A stretch of 64,000 nt of DNA from Candidatus Woesearchaeota archaeon (GTDB taxonomy: Archaea; Nanobdellota; Nanobdellia; Woesearchaeales; JAHWHD01). Below, in pieces: positions 18,565-26,575 of this stretch. Made by a program: the position numbers and the translations under genes. The stretch lies in contig JAHWHG010000003.1 of NCBI GenBank assembly GCA_019323515.1, positions 1 through 64,000 on the forward strand, in the 5' to 3' direction. The notes beneath the pieces were generated by a model. That model was not told the DNA's origin and ran no database searches. It worked only from the letters and a program-made list of their open reading frames with translations. Numbering within the stretch: position 1 is the first letter of the stretch; each line of letters opens with the position of its first letter.

Positions 18565-19030
18565 TTATTTTACCTTATTTTGGTATAGCAATTGTCATGT
18601 AAGAGCCGTGGTATCCTCCTGCACTTGTCAAACTAGATGAACAAAATGTAACCCCTGAGTCTGAGGTAATTTCTCCACCACCAAATGCTGTATGGCTTGC
18701 TTCGAATGTCCACTGAGCCCATCCTCCAGCAATATAGTTAATTTTGTGTGTTGCAACACTTGTTCCTACAGGAGGTGTTATTGTCTTACATCTTGTGAAA
18801 AATTTTCCGCTTTCGACAATTACCATAGGTTCTAATGCTTTATGATCTATTAATCCATTGTTGTTTTCATCTAAACTAGTTAAGTCCTCATTACTTTTTG
18901 CAATTCTTTGAATCGGAAGCCATCCAATATTTGGGTTGATGGTTGCAGATGCGATTGCTCCAACTGTCAATAATAGAATAATACTCATTATGTACAAGTG
19001 TTTCTTTTTTATGTTAATTTCAATTTTCAT
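18379..19030 (-). repeat. Recent tandem duplication of a 5' gene segment
   Basis: The blocks 18379-18564 and 18845-19030 code the same 62 residues and differ at only a small number of bases. A third, more diverged copy lies at 17990-18175. Sequence similarity ends abruptly after the EF-hand loop, so the 3' parts have been replaced rather than drifted. Confidence 0.75.
18575..19030 (-). CDS. Small secreted EF-hand paralogue 1 of a tandem trio
   Basis: A 151-residue protein. I start it at ATG 19030, one base after the stop of the 750-residue gene; the longer frame to 19087 would overlap that gene and lacks homology to the paralogues. Residues 1-62 repeat the signal peptide, the IGWLPIQRIAKS block and the EF-hand loop DENNNGLID. 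The rest (FTRCKTITPPVGTSV to the end) is a different domain, rich in Gly, Ser and aromatic residues, with two Cys. It is probably exported and co-translated with its neighbours. Confidence 0.7.
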   Translation of the reverse strand: MKIEINIKKKHLYIMSIILLLTVGAIASATINPNIGWLPIQRIAKSNEDLTSLDENNNGLIDHKALEPMVIVESGKFFTRCKTITPPVGTSVATHKINYIAGGWAQWTFEASHTAFGGGEITSDSGVTFCSSSLTSAGGYHGSYMTIAIPK

Positions 19031-19031
19031 T

Positions 19032-21275
19032 TTAATCACTCCTGAATCCACAGCACATCTTAGTATTGTATGCACCACAGTCTCCAATATGTAAATTTGT
19101 ATAAGGTTTATCGGGTTCTTTATCAGATAATGAGAATAGGCAATTGTCTGGGAAGCATGCCTCTTCCTTTAGACTACATTCTAAATGGCCAGGGTTAAGG
19201 TTTAGGTATATTTGTTTGGCATATTTAATTGCTGCATCAGTTATGCTTATATCTTGCACAAATGCGTTTGTTTCTGCATCTAGAGCAATAAGTCCTGTTT
19301 CACCTGTTTGTTCTGTTACTGTTAATGCGCCGCCACCAAATGAACAACAAAGTTTATGCCTGTAATTGTTCATGTAATTTAATTCAGCATGTGCGTTCTT
19401 TAATTCTGAAATGTGTAAGATTTCAGTTTCAGAACTTTTACATTGATCTTTAAACCCACATCCTAATGTGCACTCTTCACATGTTGCTCCACAGTCAATT
19501 GCGACTTCGTTCTGATTTTGTATTCCGTCATCACAAGTTGCAACCATCTCTGGATTTGTTAAAAGGTTCTTTCCTGGAGGAGATGATTTTTCTGTGTTTC
19601 TTTGGTTTGAAGGTATGCCACTTTTATCAGGTTCTTTGCTCCAGTAATCGTCTTCTTCTTCTTCATATACTTGTTCACCCCTCGAACAAAAATATTCTCC
19701 TATAACCTCACAGTATTCTGAGTTGATAAAACTAAGATCATTCTTATTAGGTTTACTTTTACATGCTTTGAATGAACCTTGTGCAACTGTTGATGTGAAA
19801 ATTAAATCTTTCTCACCTTCAATCCCTGTTGCGTCGCTTACAGATGTTGCGTTTTTCACAGGGTAGTTTTCCCAGCAGCCGTGTTCTGAATCTGCATAAA
19901 GTTCTGATGCGTCATCTCCACAGCACTTACTTCCTGTCCATAAAAAGCTATTTACACTGTTGCATGCTTCTTTGAATGGTAACATGTCTTCAAGGTCTGT
20001 GAGTTTGTTGTTTCTATTGACATCTATTACATTTACTTTATTTGCGTCAGGTTCCATTTCACTTATCCATATGTTAGGCCAAGTGCAGTAATAATATGCT
20101 CCGGATTTAAGGAATAGGTCTTGTATTTCCATAGTTGTAGGAATACTTTCATAGTCAGCGTAGATTCTTATCTCTTTAACGTCTGATCTCGAGAATTGTG
20201 TGATATCTAATTTAACGTGCTGCCATCTATTCTTCTTCCAAGGTGTTGTGGCATATTCATGGAGATAATCTTCAAATATTAGTTCATCATTTGAGTTATA
20301 AATCTTAATCTTTTCAGGGTATTCTGTGAAATTGATATCAAATTCTAAAAAATTAAAACTTGTCCATGATTTAAGATTATCTCGCACTGGGATTTTGAGG
20401 GCAAGATCTGGTACTGTTATTGTAAGAGATTTTTTTGATAGAAAGTCTTTGTTAATGAAATAAAGCATCTCTCCCCTGTTATATACCTGATTATCAGCTA
20501 CTCCTTCTTGGAAATCAGCTGAGACTAAGTTATTTAAATGACTATTATAATCTTCCTTTAGAGTTAAATCGCTGTTGCATTCTCCAAATAGGCTTTTGGT
20601 ACCTTCTTTATAGCATATGAATGCATGTTCATATGAAGTAATAACCATGGGATGTTCTTCTGGAGCTTTTCCTGCTAAGAATTTTGTTATAACATCACTG
20701 TTGATATCGTAAGGAATTTTTTGGCCATGTGTTAGTTTTATTGCATTTGAAGCAGGGTTTGCAGCTGCAGCGCAGATATACCAATCTTTATCGTTTGTTG
20801 TTAAGGTGTGGGTATTTAGTATTAGTACTGGAGCACCGGCATATGCATACTTTGAGTTTAGGAACACATAGGGTATATCTGATCCTGAGGCTTCCTTCAA
20901 ATCAGGGTAACCTAATCCATTAATAGTGCATAGTACTTTGTTAGGAGTTATTATTCCTATTTTAGAATGAGTGCAACTTGTCCATGTTAAGCCATCATAT
21001 GATTTTGCAATGAAAGCTTCTCGTTCAGCTATATTTGGATCAGGTTCGATTGCACCAGAACTAGCCTGAATCCAGTCATATACAGAATTACTTATTGTAC
21101 AGAGATAAGTATTGCTATTAATTGTTGTACCTAAAAGTTCAGGCCTACAACAATAACCATTAAACCATGCCTCTGGACCATAAGTTTGGCCGCAGGTTGT
21201 TTGATCAATCTCAGCTAGAACTAGACTTGTAAGTAATATAAAAATAAATATCCCTAACAACATCCTCTTTTTCAT
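19032..21275 (-). CDS. Large secreted Cys-rich protein, first gene of surface operon
   Basis: A 747-residue exported protein with a signal peptide (MKKRMLLGIFIFILL to about LVLA). I place the start at ATG 21275 because GAGGG lies at ribosome-site distance before it and falls inside the alternative TTG-started reading from 21290. There are many Cys pairs through the protein, a possible lectin-like or jelly-roll region at about 275-390 (RWQHVKLDITQFSRSDV, then EIRIYADYE), an EF-hand-like loop DVNRNNKLTDLED near 425, and a Cys cluster near 585 (CDDGIQNQNEVAIDCGATC). The family is unknown to me. It leads a run of six tightly spaced minus-strand genes. Confidence 0.75.
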   Translation of the reverse strand: MKKRMLLGIFIFILLTSLVLAEIDQTTCGQTYGPEAWFNGYCCRPELLGTTINSNTYLCTISNSVYDWIQASSGAIEPDPNIAEREAFIAKSYDGLTWTSCTHSKIGIITPNKVLCTINGLGYPDLKEASGSDIPYVFLNSKYAYAGAPVLILNTHTLTTNDKDWYICAAAANPASNAIKLTHGQKIPYDINSDVITKFLAGKAPEEHPMVITSYEHAFICYKEGTKSLFGECNSDLTLKEDYNSHLNNLVSADFQEGVADNQVYNRGEMLYFINKDFLSKKSLTITVPDLALKIPVRDNLKSWTSFNFLEFDINFTEYPEKIKIYNSNDELIFEDYLHEYATTPWKKNRWQHVKLDITQFSRSDVKEIRIYADYESIPTTMEIQDLFLKSGAYYYCTWPNIWISEMEPDANKVNVIDVNRNNKLTDLEDMLPFKEACNSVNSFLWTGSKCCGDDASELYADSEHGCWENYPVKNATSVSDATGIEGEKDLIFTSTVAQGSFKACKSKPNKNDLSFINSEYCEVIGEYFCSRGEQVYEEEEDDYWSKEPDKSGIPSNQRNTEKSSPPGKNLLTNPEMVATCDDGIQNQNEVAIDCGATCEECTLGCGFKDQCKSSETEILHISELKNAHAELNYMNNYRHKLCCSFGGGALTVTEQTGETGLIALDAETNAFVQDISITDAAIKYAKQIYLNLNPGHLECSLKEEACFPDNCLFSLSDKEPDKPYTNLHIGDCGAYNTKMCCGFRSD

Positions 21276-21308
21276 AAATAATACCCTCAAGCTTATTTTA
21301 TAAAGGAT

Positions 21309-21320
21309 TATATATAAACT
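21309..21320 (-). promoter_or_regulatory. Promoter of the 14731-21275 surface operon
   Basis: GTTTATATATAA on the minus strand is centred about 38 bases before ATG 21275, with GAGGG between. It is the only clear TATA element upstream of the six gene run, so it probably drives all of it. Confidence 0.5.
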
Positions 21321-21385
21321 TTTCTTTTATTACAGTATAATATAGCTAAGATTTTTGTTTTTAGAATGATTTTATACTTTTGATT

Positions 21386-22048
21386 TTATTCTATTAATTT
21401 TATGCCTTCTGCTATGTAGTTAGGTGATTTTTTCTTAAGATTAAGCTTAATCCTTTTTTCTAGGGTTTGAATAGATTCTTTTGCATGTTTTGGATGATGA
21501 CCGAGAATTTCAGCAAATGCTATAAGGTCATGTGAAGAGCGCATTTCCATAGGATTAGTAGCAAAGGAAGCAAATGCAGTAGTAACTTTATATTTTTTAC
21601 AGAGTTTTATATTTTGCATAATCCTTCCAATAACTTGTGCTCTTTTCAGTGAGTTGAGTATTAAGTTAAATGAAAATCCTACTATTATGTTATTGCTAGC
21701 AGCAATCTTGCAAAGTACCTGGTTTAATCCTGAGTTCCTATAGAATATGAAATCATTGTCCTTTGAATCTTCCAATGAAAAGATTAAGTCTGGTTTTTGA
21801 TTCTCTAAAACCCTCCTGTTATCTTCAGAACTTTTAGAAATGACTAAGTCTGCTTTTCTCGATTTCTTTATCTCATTTGGTTTAGCTATGATTGCTGAGT
21901 AAAGTTTTATGTTTGTCTTTTTTTGAAATTCAAAAGGTTTTTTATGGTTCTTGAACGTGTAACAAAAACAAAGTGCTGAAAAGTTTAGCTTTTCAGCTAA
22001 CTTAATGAATTCTTGCTCGTTATTTTTTGGAAATACAAGGTCAATCAT
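21386..22048 (-). CDS. rnp3: RNase P protein component 3 (Rpp30)
   Basis: Protein subunit of archaeal RNase P, needed with the RNA for 5' maturation of tRNA. At 220 residues it has the TIM-barrel-like PHP fold layout: MIDLVFPKNNEQEF start, KADLVISKSS near 80, VLCKIAASNNIIVGFSF near 125, and the typical TAFASFATNPMEMRSSHDL, then GHHPKHAKESI near the C terminus. Eleven bases separate it from the upstream tRNA thiolase gene, so the two tRNA-maturation genes form one operon. Confidence 0.9.
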   Translation of the reverse strand: MIDLVFPKNNEQEFIKLAEKLNFSALCFCYTFKNHKKPFEFQKKTNIKLYSAIIAKPNEIKKSRKADLVISKSSEDNRRVLENQKPDLIFSLEDSKDNDFIFYRNSGLNQVLCKIAASNNIIVGFSFNLILNSLKRAQVIGRIMQNIKLCKKYKVTTAFASFATNPMEMRSSHDLIAFAEILGHHPKHAKESIQTLEKRIKLNLKKKSPNYIAEGIKLIE

Positions 22049-22059
22049 TTTCTGTTCAT

Positions 22060-22962
22060 TTATGATTTAATCATCTTTATTATCTGGCATGTTTTACAGA
22101 TGCCGGACTTTGAAGGTTCTCCACAGATTTTACAAGCCTGAGGTTTTTCTGTAGTCTTGTAATATCTCTTTAATTTTGGAAGTGTCTTAAGGAAATTTAA
22201 TACTATGTTCTGTTTAATAAGTTTATTATCTTTTTCAAGTTTGTTTAATGTTTCCTTTATTGATCTTCTATAGGCATTGACTGAACATGGGCATTCTGTG
22301 TATGTGACATTGAAATTCTGTAGTTTTGAATACTTTGTAATTTCGTCTTCTGTTATAAGATATAAAGGTTTTATTCTTGGGATAAACCTCTTATCTTTGA
22401 TAAGTCCAGTAATGGGTCCTATGCGTGCACTCATTTCTAGATTCCCGCGCGCGAAGTTCATTATTATAGCTTGGGCTTCATCATCTAGGTTATGGCCAAG
22501 AGCGACTTTTGTTGCCTTCATCCTCCTACAGAACTTGTTCACAAGATATCTTCTTAAAACACCACAGACTGTGCATGAATTAAGCTTTATACCTTTTGAT
22601 TTAAGTAATGAGATTATATAACATAGAGAGTATCCAAATTCTTTTTTGAAGGATACATGGTGAAGCTTGATTTGATATTGTTCGCAGAATTCTATTGCAT
22701 TTTTTAGATTAGTTTTTGAGTAGTTTCCAATGAATGCGTTTATTGTAATTGCTTCAGGGTTATAACCTAATCTCTTTAATATATATAATAGTACAGTTGA
22801 ATCCTTCCCTCCTGAGAATGCAACCAAAACCTTGTCTTTTTTGTTGATTAACTTATATTTTTCTATTGTCTTTTTTACTCTTTTTTCAATATTTTTAATG
22901 ACATGTGCTTTACAATATATAGAATCTTTTTCAGCCTTGTTTTTACACAATTTACATTTCAT
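22060..22962 (-). CDS. TtuA/NcsA-family tRNA 2-thiolation enzyme
   Basis: PP-loop ATP pyrophosphatase that adenylates and thiolates a tRNA uridine. Visible are the N-terminal zinc site (Cys3, Cys6, Cys17, His20), PP-loop SGGKDS (50-55), cluster-binding Cys130 and Cys133 (CTVC) with Cys224 in ECPCS, GHNLDDEAQ (156-164), and the C-terminal zinc knuckle Cys277, Cys280, Cys289 and Cys292. These Cys match the 4Fe-4S type of the TtuA/NcsA group. I start at ATG 22962, 20 bases after a TATA box and right before the zinc site; the longer frame to 23040 adds only unconserved residues. The exact position modified (U34 or U54) cannot be told from sequence. Confidence 0.88.
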   Translation of the reverse strand: MKCKLCKNKAEKDSIYCKAHVIKNIEKRVKKTIEKYKLINKKDKVLVAFSGGKDSTVLLYILKRLGYNPEAITINAFIGNYSKTNLKNAIEFCEQYQIKLHHVSFKKEFGYSLCYIISLLKSKGIKLNSCTVCGVLRRYLVNKFCRRMKATKVALGHNLDDEAQAIIMNFARGNLEMSARIGPITGLIKDKRFIPRIKPLYLITEDEITKYSKLQNFNVTYTECPCSVNAYRRSIKETLNKLEKDNKLIKQNIVLNFLKTLPKLKRYYKTTEKPQACKICGEPSKSGICKTCQIIKMIKS

Positions 22963-22982
22963 AATTGCCTTAAACTTTAATC

Positions 22983-23027
22983 TATTTAAAAAGCTATTGT
23001 GATATTCATATATTTTAGTATATAAAG
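22983..23027. promoter_or_regulatory. Divergent promoters for tRNA thiolase (-) and acyltransferase (+)
   Basis: On the minus strand, TTTAAATA (22983-22990) lies 20 bases before ATG 22962, which implies a leaderless mRNA. On the plus strand, TATATAAAG (23019-23027) lies 32 bases before ATG 23060. Confidence 0.55.
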
Positions 23028-23059
23028 ATTTTAAAACCAATCTCCTGTTTTTGCTTAAT

Positions 23060-23791
23060 ATGAGACAGAATAGAATTAATCTGCTGTATAATCTTTTGTT
23101 TTATACTGCTGTACCTTGGGGTATGTATACAAGGTATAAATTTAAGGAGTCTGGTAGAGAGAATATTCCTAGAGTAAGACCTTGTGTATACTATTGTAAG
23201 CATCAGACACAGGCAGATCTTTGGGCAATTCCTTGGGCTTTAAGGACTAATAAATGGTTTGGGTTCTTTAGGAACCAACCTTTGAATTTTGTTGCTGCAA
23301 GGTATCTATTCAAGAAGCCTATCATGGGTTTTTGGATTCCTAAGTTGGGTGCATTTCCAATTGATAGGGGTCATCTAAAAAAAGAAACTGTGAAATATAT
23401 TGATTTCCTACTTGAGAACAATGAATTGATAATGGCTTTTCCTGAAGCTACGAGATTTTATGGAAAGGTTTTAAGGGGCAATCCTATAATTACAAAGCAA
23501 TTTGCGCGATACGATACAAAAAAAAGACTGCCTATTGTACCAGTGGGTTGTTGGTGGTCTGAGAATCCTGATAAAGTAGGTCTTGTTAAAAAAGGATTAG
23601 AGGTCAGGGTAAATATTGGAAAACCTTTGTACTTTGATAAATCTATTGAAGATATTGAAGATAGATATAAGGATATGAATGTAAGGGCTATCATTGCAAT
23701 TAAAGAACTAAGTGGTCTTCCTTGGAATGAAGTAACATATCTTCAGTCTGAAAGTGAATCTATTGATGATCTGATTTCTTCTTCTGAATAA
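23060..23791 (+). CDS. PlsC-like 1-acylglycerol-3-phosphate acyltransferase family protein
   Basis: A 243-residue acyltransferase-fold protein. The catalytic HX4D motif is His48 to Asp53 (HQTQAD) and the substrate-binding motif is FPEATR at 127-132, close to the classical FPEGTR. A hydrophobic N terminus (LLYNLLFYTAVPWG) suggests membrane association. ATG 23060 is preferred over TTG 23051. In bacteria these enzymes make phosphatidic acid; archaeal lipids are ether-linked, so the substrate here is unclear. The 3' end overlaps the convergent THUMP gene by 49 bases. Confidence 0.85.
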   Translation: MRQNRINLLYNLLFYTAVPWGMYTRYKFKESGRENIPRVRPCVYYCKHQTQADLWAIPWALRTNKWFGFFRNQPLNFVAARYLFKKPIMGFWIPKLGAFPIDRGHLKKETVKYIDFLLENNELIMAFPEATRFYGKVLRGNPIITKQFARYDTKKRLPIVPVGCWWSENPDKVGLVKKGLEVRVNIGKPLYFDKSIEDIEDRYKDMNVRAIIAIKELSGLPWNEVTYLQSESESIDDLISSSE

Positions 23792-24570
23792 GATATAAGT
23801 GGTCTTAGGATTAATCCTTTGAAATTGTAGTCTTTGATTGATTCTAATGTGTCATCTACAACCAAGGCCTTTTTTGTATTAAGTTCAGAGAGGTTTTTGA
23901 TGGTTTTTAGTTTTAGGTTATTACTTCTAAACTTGTTAAGCAGGCTTATTGACGTTTGCTTAAATCCTATTGGATAAATCTCGCAACCACGTTTCATAAT
24001 TAGCCATGCTGCAAGAAGTGATGCTCTTTTATTTTCCTTATTTATTTGGCAGTAGACATCCCCTTCAATCCCTATAGGTAAGCCTCCATAACCCTTGATT
24101 TTTTTTGAGAATACGTATGCTTTATTTTTGTTAAGTTCAATGCCTATCTCTGTTTTAAAATTTTTGAGATTTACCTTTTTATTAGTTTGTTCAACAATAT
24201 ATCCACCTATCTCTTTATCAACTTCCATTGATTTGAATTTCATGCTTTTGTCTGTTCTTTTTGTTGTGACTCTGAATGTCTCTTTTATCTCTTTAAAGAA
24301 GTTCTCTTTGATTATTTGCTTTATAGTTTCTAGGTTTGCGTCGCACCTGATTGCTGGGCTTATGCTTACAATTCCAAATACATCTTTTATGATAGAACAA
24401 TCTTTATCTGATTGGATTATAATCCTTCCTAGTGTTTTAACTACCTGGAAATCTTTGATATTGTTTTTCTTGAGGAAGTCTTTAATATTCTTGACTAACT
24501 TGTTCTCAAATTCTTTCCTGTTCTTACCTTTAAGAGCAATTTCCCCATAACGTATTATCCAAGAATTCAT
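23743..24570 (-). CDS. ThiI-like NFLD-THUMP protein with degenerate PP-loop domain
   Basis: A 275-residue protein matching the N-terminal part of the tRNA 4-thiouridine synthase ThiI. Residues 1-55 (RYGEIALKGKNRKEFE) are the ferredoxin-like domain and about 60-160 the THUMP tRNA-binding domain, ending in the linker GYGGLPIGIEG. Where ThiI then has its ATP-binding SGGIDSPVA, this protein reads INKENKRASLLAAWL, yet the following LIMKRGCEIYP is ThiI-like. The PP-loop domain is thus present but catalytically dead and shortened. A separate intact PP-loop gene is at 26839. The start overlaps the iscU stop (ATGA type), so it is the last gene of the isc operon. Confidence 0.82.
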   Translation of the reverse strand: MNSWIIRYGEIALKGKNRKEFENKLVKNIKDFLKKNNIKDFQVVKTLGRIIIQSDKDCSIIKDVFGIVSISPAIRCDANLETIKQIIKENFFKEIKETFRVTTKRTDKSMKFKSMEVDKEIGGYIVEQTNKKVNLKNFKTEIGIELNKNKAYVFSKKIKGYGGLPIGIEGDVYCQINKENKRASLLAAWLIMKRGCEIYPIGFKQTSISLLNKFRSNNLKLKTIKNLSELNTKKALVVDDTLESIKDYNFKGLILRPLISYSEEEIRSSIDSLSD

Positions 24571-24938
24571 CTGTTTTTTGACCTGTAATCTTCTATTGCT
24601 TTGTGAAGTGCTTCTGCTGCCAGGTTTGAGCAGTGTTCTTTGATAGGGGGAAGTTTGTCTAGAGCTTCACTGACATCTTCTTTAGTTATCCTTTCTGCCT
24701 CTTCAAGTGTTTTTCCTTGTGCAAGTTCAGTGATCATTGAAGAGGTTGCGATTGCTGCAGCACATCCGAATGTCTTGAATTTAATTTCTTTGATTTTGTT
24801 GTCCTCAATTTTTATTGTAATCTTCATAATATCCCCACATGCAGGGTTACCTACTTCTCCTGTTCCATCAGGATCCTTTATCTCTCCTACATTACGCGGG
24901 TTCTTGAAATGTTCCATAACTTTTTCTGAATATTGCAT
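24567..24938 (-). CDS. iscU: Fe-S cluster assembly scaffold IscU
   Basis: Scaffold on which IscS-derived sulfur and iron are assembled into 2Fe-2S clusters. The three ligand Cys are present: Cys34 in NPACGD, Cys59 in FGCAAA and Cys103 in EHCS. Asp36, whose change stabilises the cluster in homologues, is also present. ATG 24938 is the start, since AGGTGA lies at the right distance and the alternative GTG at 24947 falls inside that ribosome site. At 123 residues it is a normal IscU without the extra NifU domains. It lies between iscS and the THUMP gene. Confidence 0.94.
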   Translation of the reverse strand: MQYSEKVMEHFKNPRNVGEIKDPDGTGEVGNPACGDIMKITIKIEDNKIKEIKFKTFGCAAAIATSSMITELAQGKTLEEAERITKEDVSEALDKLPPIKEHCSNLAAEALHKAIEDYRSKNR

Positions 24939-24947
24939 CTTTTTCAC

Positions 24948-26111
24948 CTACTCTTTCCATAATGGACTAACTTTCCTTAATGCTTTGACAACTTCCTTTA
25001 CAGATTTAATCGTGTATTCAATCTCTTCTCCTGTTGTGTATTTGCTTAGTGTGAGTCTTAGAGAACCATGGGCGATTTCTGGTGGCAGGCCTATTGCTGT
25101 AAGTACATGGCTTGGTTCAAGTTTATGTGATGAGCATGCTGAACCTGTAGATGCTGCTATCCCTTTATTGTCAAGATGCAAAAGCAGGGATTCACCTTCA
25201 ATATATTTGAAGCAGAAGTTAACATTATTAACCAGTCTTTTTTCTTCATGACCATTAAGAATTGATTCTGAAATCTCTTTCAACCCTGCTATAAGCATAT
25301 CTCTTAGTTCTTTCATTTTTTTAAGATTGATAGCTTTAGAAACTTCAACAGCTTTAGCTAGGCCTATTATCCCAGGAACATTTTCAGTTCCTGCTCTTAG
25401 ACCTGATTCATGTGCTCCTCCGTAGAGCAAAGGGCAAATGTGAATGCCTTTTCTTTTGTATAAGAAGCCAATGCCTTTTGGTCCGTGTATCTTATGACCT
25501 GAGAATGATGCTAGGTCAATACCAAGTTCTTTGACATCAATATCTATTTTTGTATAACTCTGAACTGCATCTGTGTGGAATAATATATTGTGTTCTTTGC
25601 ATATCTTTGCAATTTCCTTTATTGGTTGGATTGTACCTATTTCATTATTTGCGTGCATGATAGAGACAAGGGTTGTGTCTTTTGTGATTGAATCTTTTAA
25701 CTGTTTTAAGTCGATAATCCCTTTTTTGTCAACATCTAAGTATGTTATTTTAATACCTTGTTTCTCTAAGCATTTGCAAGTGTTAAGAATAGCTGGGTGT
25801 TCAATCTTTGATGTAATCATATGTTTATTTCTTCCTGCAACGCAATGTTCCATAATGCCTTTTATTGCAAGGTTATCGCTTTCTGTTCCTCCTGAAGTAA
25901 AAATAATCTCTGATGGGTCTGCGTTTATTGAATTAGCGATTGTAGAACGTGCTTTTTCAACGGATTGTCTTGCTTTTCTTCCTAATGCGTGTAGAGAGGA
26001 TGCGTTACCATAATCTTTAGTAAAGAAATTTTGCATCTCATGAGCTACTTTTTCATCTACTTTGGTTGTAGCTCCGTTATCAAGGTAGACAATTTTTTTG
26101 ATTTTTTCCAT
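24948..26111 (-). CDS. iscS: Cysteine desulfurase IscS/NifS
   Basis: PLP enzyme that turns cysteine into alanine and enzyme-bound persulfide, supplying sulfur to IscU and probably to the tRNA thiolases here. Visible residues include the PLP-lysine Lys207 in SGHKIHG, His105 in IEHPAI that stacks on PLP, GGTESDN near 74, and the catalytic Cys336 in STGSACSS on the mobile loop. At 387 residues it is full length. The gene follows the Cys-rich regulator by 27 bases and precedes iscU directly. Confidence 0.96.
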   Translation of the reverse strand: MEKIKKIVYLDNGATTKVDEKVAHEMQNFFTKDYGNASSLHALGRKARQSVEKARSTIANSINADPSEIIFTSGGTESDNLAIKGIMEHCVAGRNKHMITSKIEHPAILNTCKCLEKQGIKITYLDVDKKGIIDLKQLKDSITKDTTLVSIMHANNEIGTIQPIKEIAKICKEHNILFHTDAVQSYTKIDIDVKELGIDLASFSGHKIHGPKGIGFLYKRKGIHICPLLYGGAHESGLRAGTENVPGIIGLAKAVEVSKAINLKKMKELRDMLIAGLKEISESILNGHEEKRLVNNVNFCFKYIEGESLLLHLDNKGIAASTGSACSSHKLEPSHVLTAIGLPPEIAHGSLRLTLSKYTTGEEIEYTIKSVKEVVKALRKVSPLWKE

Positions 26112-26138
26112 TTTGAGATATTTTTTCTTATATTTTTA

Positions 26139-26501
26139 TTAATCGCAAAGGCAAACTCCGCAACAGTGATCTTTTTGTGAATATTTCATGTGAATCTTAC
26201 AGAGGGTTTTGCTTTTTTTAATCTCCTTGCAAATCTCTTGGATTTCTCTGATTGCACATGAATTGTTTTGAATTATCTTATTTGCACTTTCTTTAATGTG
26301 TTTTAAAATTTTTTTGTTTAGCTTTATTTCTTTTCCTCTTTTTGAATTTATATATTGTGATACAGCAGATTCCCTTAAACCAAGTTTAGAAGCAATCTCT
26401 TTTTGCTTTAGGCCTAAACTCCTCATAGCTTTTGCTAACTCTTTCCTTATAGCTGGAATAATATACCATACTTCTATTTCTTGAGGCAGGCTAAATCTCA
26501 T
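26139..26501 (-). CDS. HTH regulator with C-terminal Cys cluster, likely isc operon regulator
   Basis: A 120-residue DNA-binding protein similar to the archaeal COG2522 type (PQEIEVWYIIPAIRKELAKAM start). The helix-turn-helix is at about 31-56 (LKQKEIASKLGLRESAVSQY). The C-terminal third carries seven Cys (82, 91, 101, 113, 114, 117, 119), ending CCGVCLCD, which suits an Fe-S or metal sensor. ATG 26501 is chosen over TTG 26513. It is the first gene of the iscS-iscU-THUMP operon, so a feedback role like that of bacterial IscR is a natural inference, although the two families are unrelated. Confidence 0.75.
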   Translation of the reverse strand: MRFSLPQEIEVWYIIPAIRKELAKAMRSLGLKQKEIASKLGLRESAVSQYINSKRGKEIKLNKKILKHIKESANKIIQNNSCAIREIQEICKEIKKSKTLCKIHMKYSQKDHCCGVCLCD

Positions 26502-26508
26502 AAAAATA

Positions 26509-26533
26509 CACAATTGTGAAGTAGTATATAAAA
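26509..26533. promoter_or_regulatory. Palindromic operator and shared TATA box between isc operon and ThiI-half operon
   Basis: CACAATTGTG (26509-26518) is a perfect palindrome. It sits between TATATAAAA (26525-26533) and the start of the HTH regulator. The TATA element is 23 bases from ATG 26501 on the minus strand and 42 bases from ATG 26576 on the plus strand, so it could serve either side. Confidence 0.5.
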
Positions 26534-26554
26534 GTTGCGGTAAGCTTTAATAAT

Positions 26555-26572
26555 ATCCTTTAGTTTTAGGAT
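26555..26572 (+). promoter_or_regulatory. Inverted repeat at the 5' end of the 26576 transcript
   Basis: ATCCT and AGGAT (5-base arms, 8-base loop) lie just before ATG 26576. The AGG of the second arm is the only ribosome-site-like sequence, so pairing would mask it. The arms are short and the effect is uncertain. Confidence 0.3.
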
Positions 26573-26575
26573 TAT

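Noticed and set aside
24095..26013. Long plus-strand ORFs opposite the THUMP, iscU and iscS genes (up to 203 codons)
   Set aside because: The minus-strand genes have intact catalytic motifs through the whole length. These are hydrophobic shadow frames.
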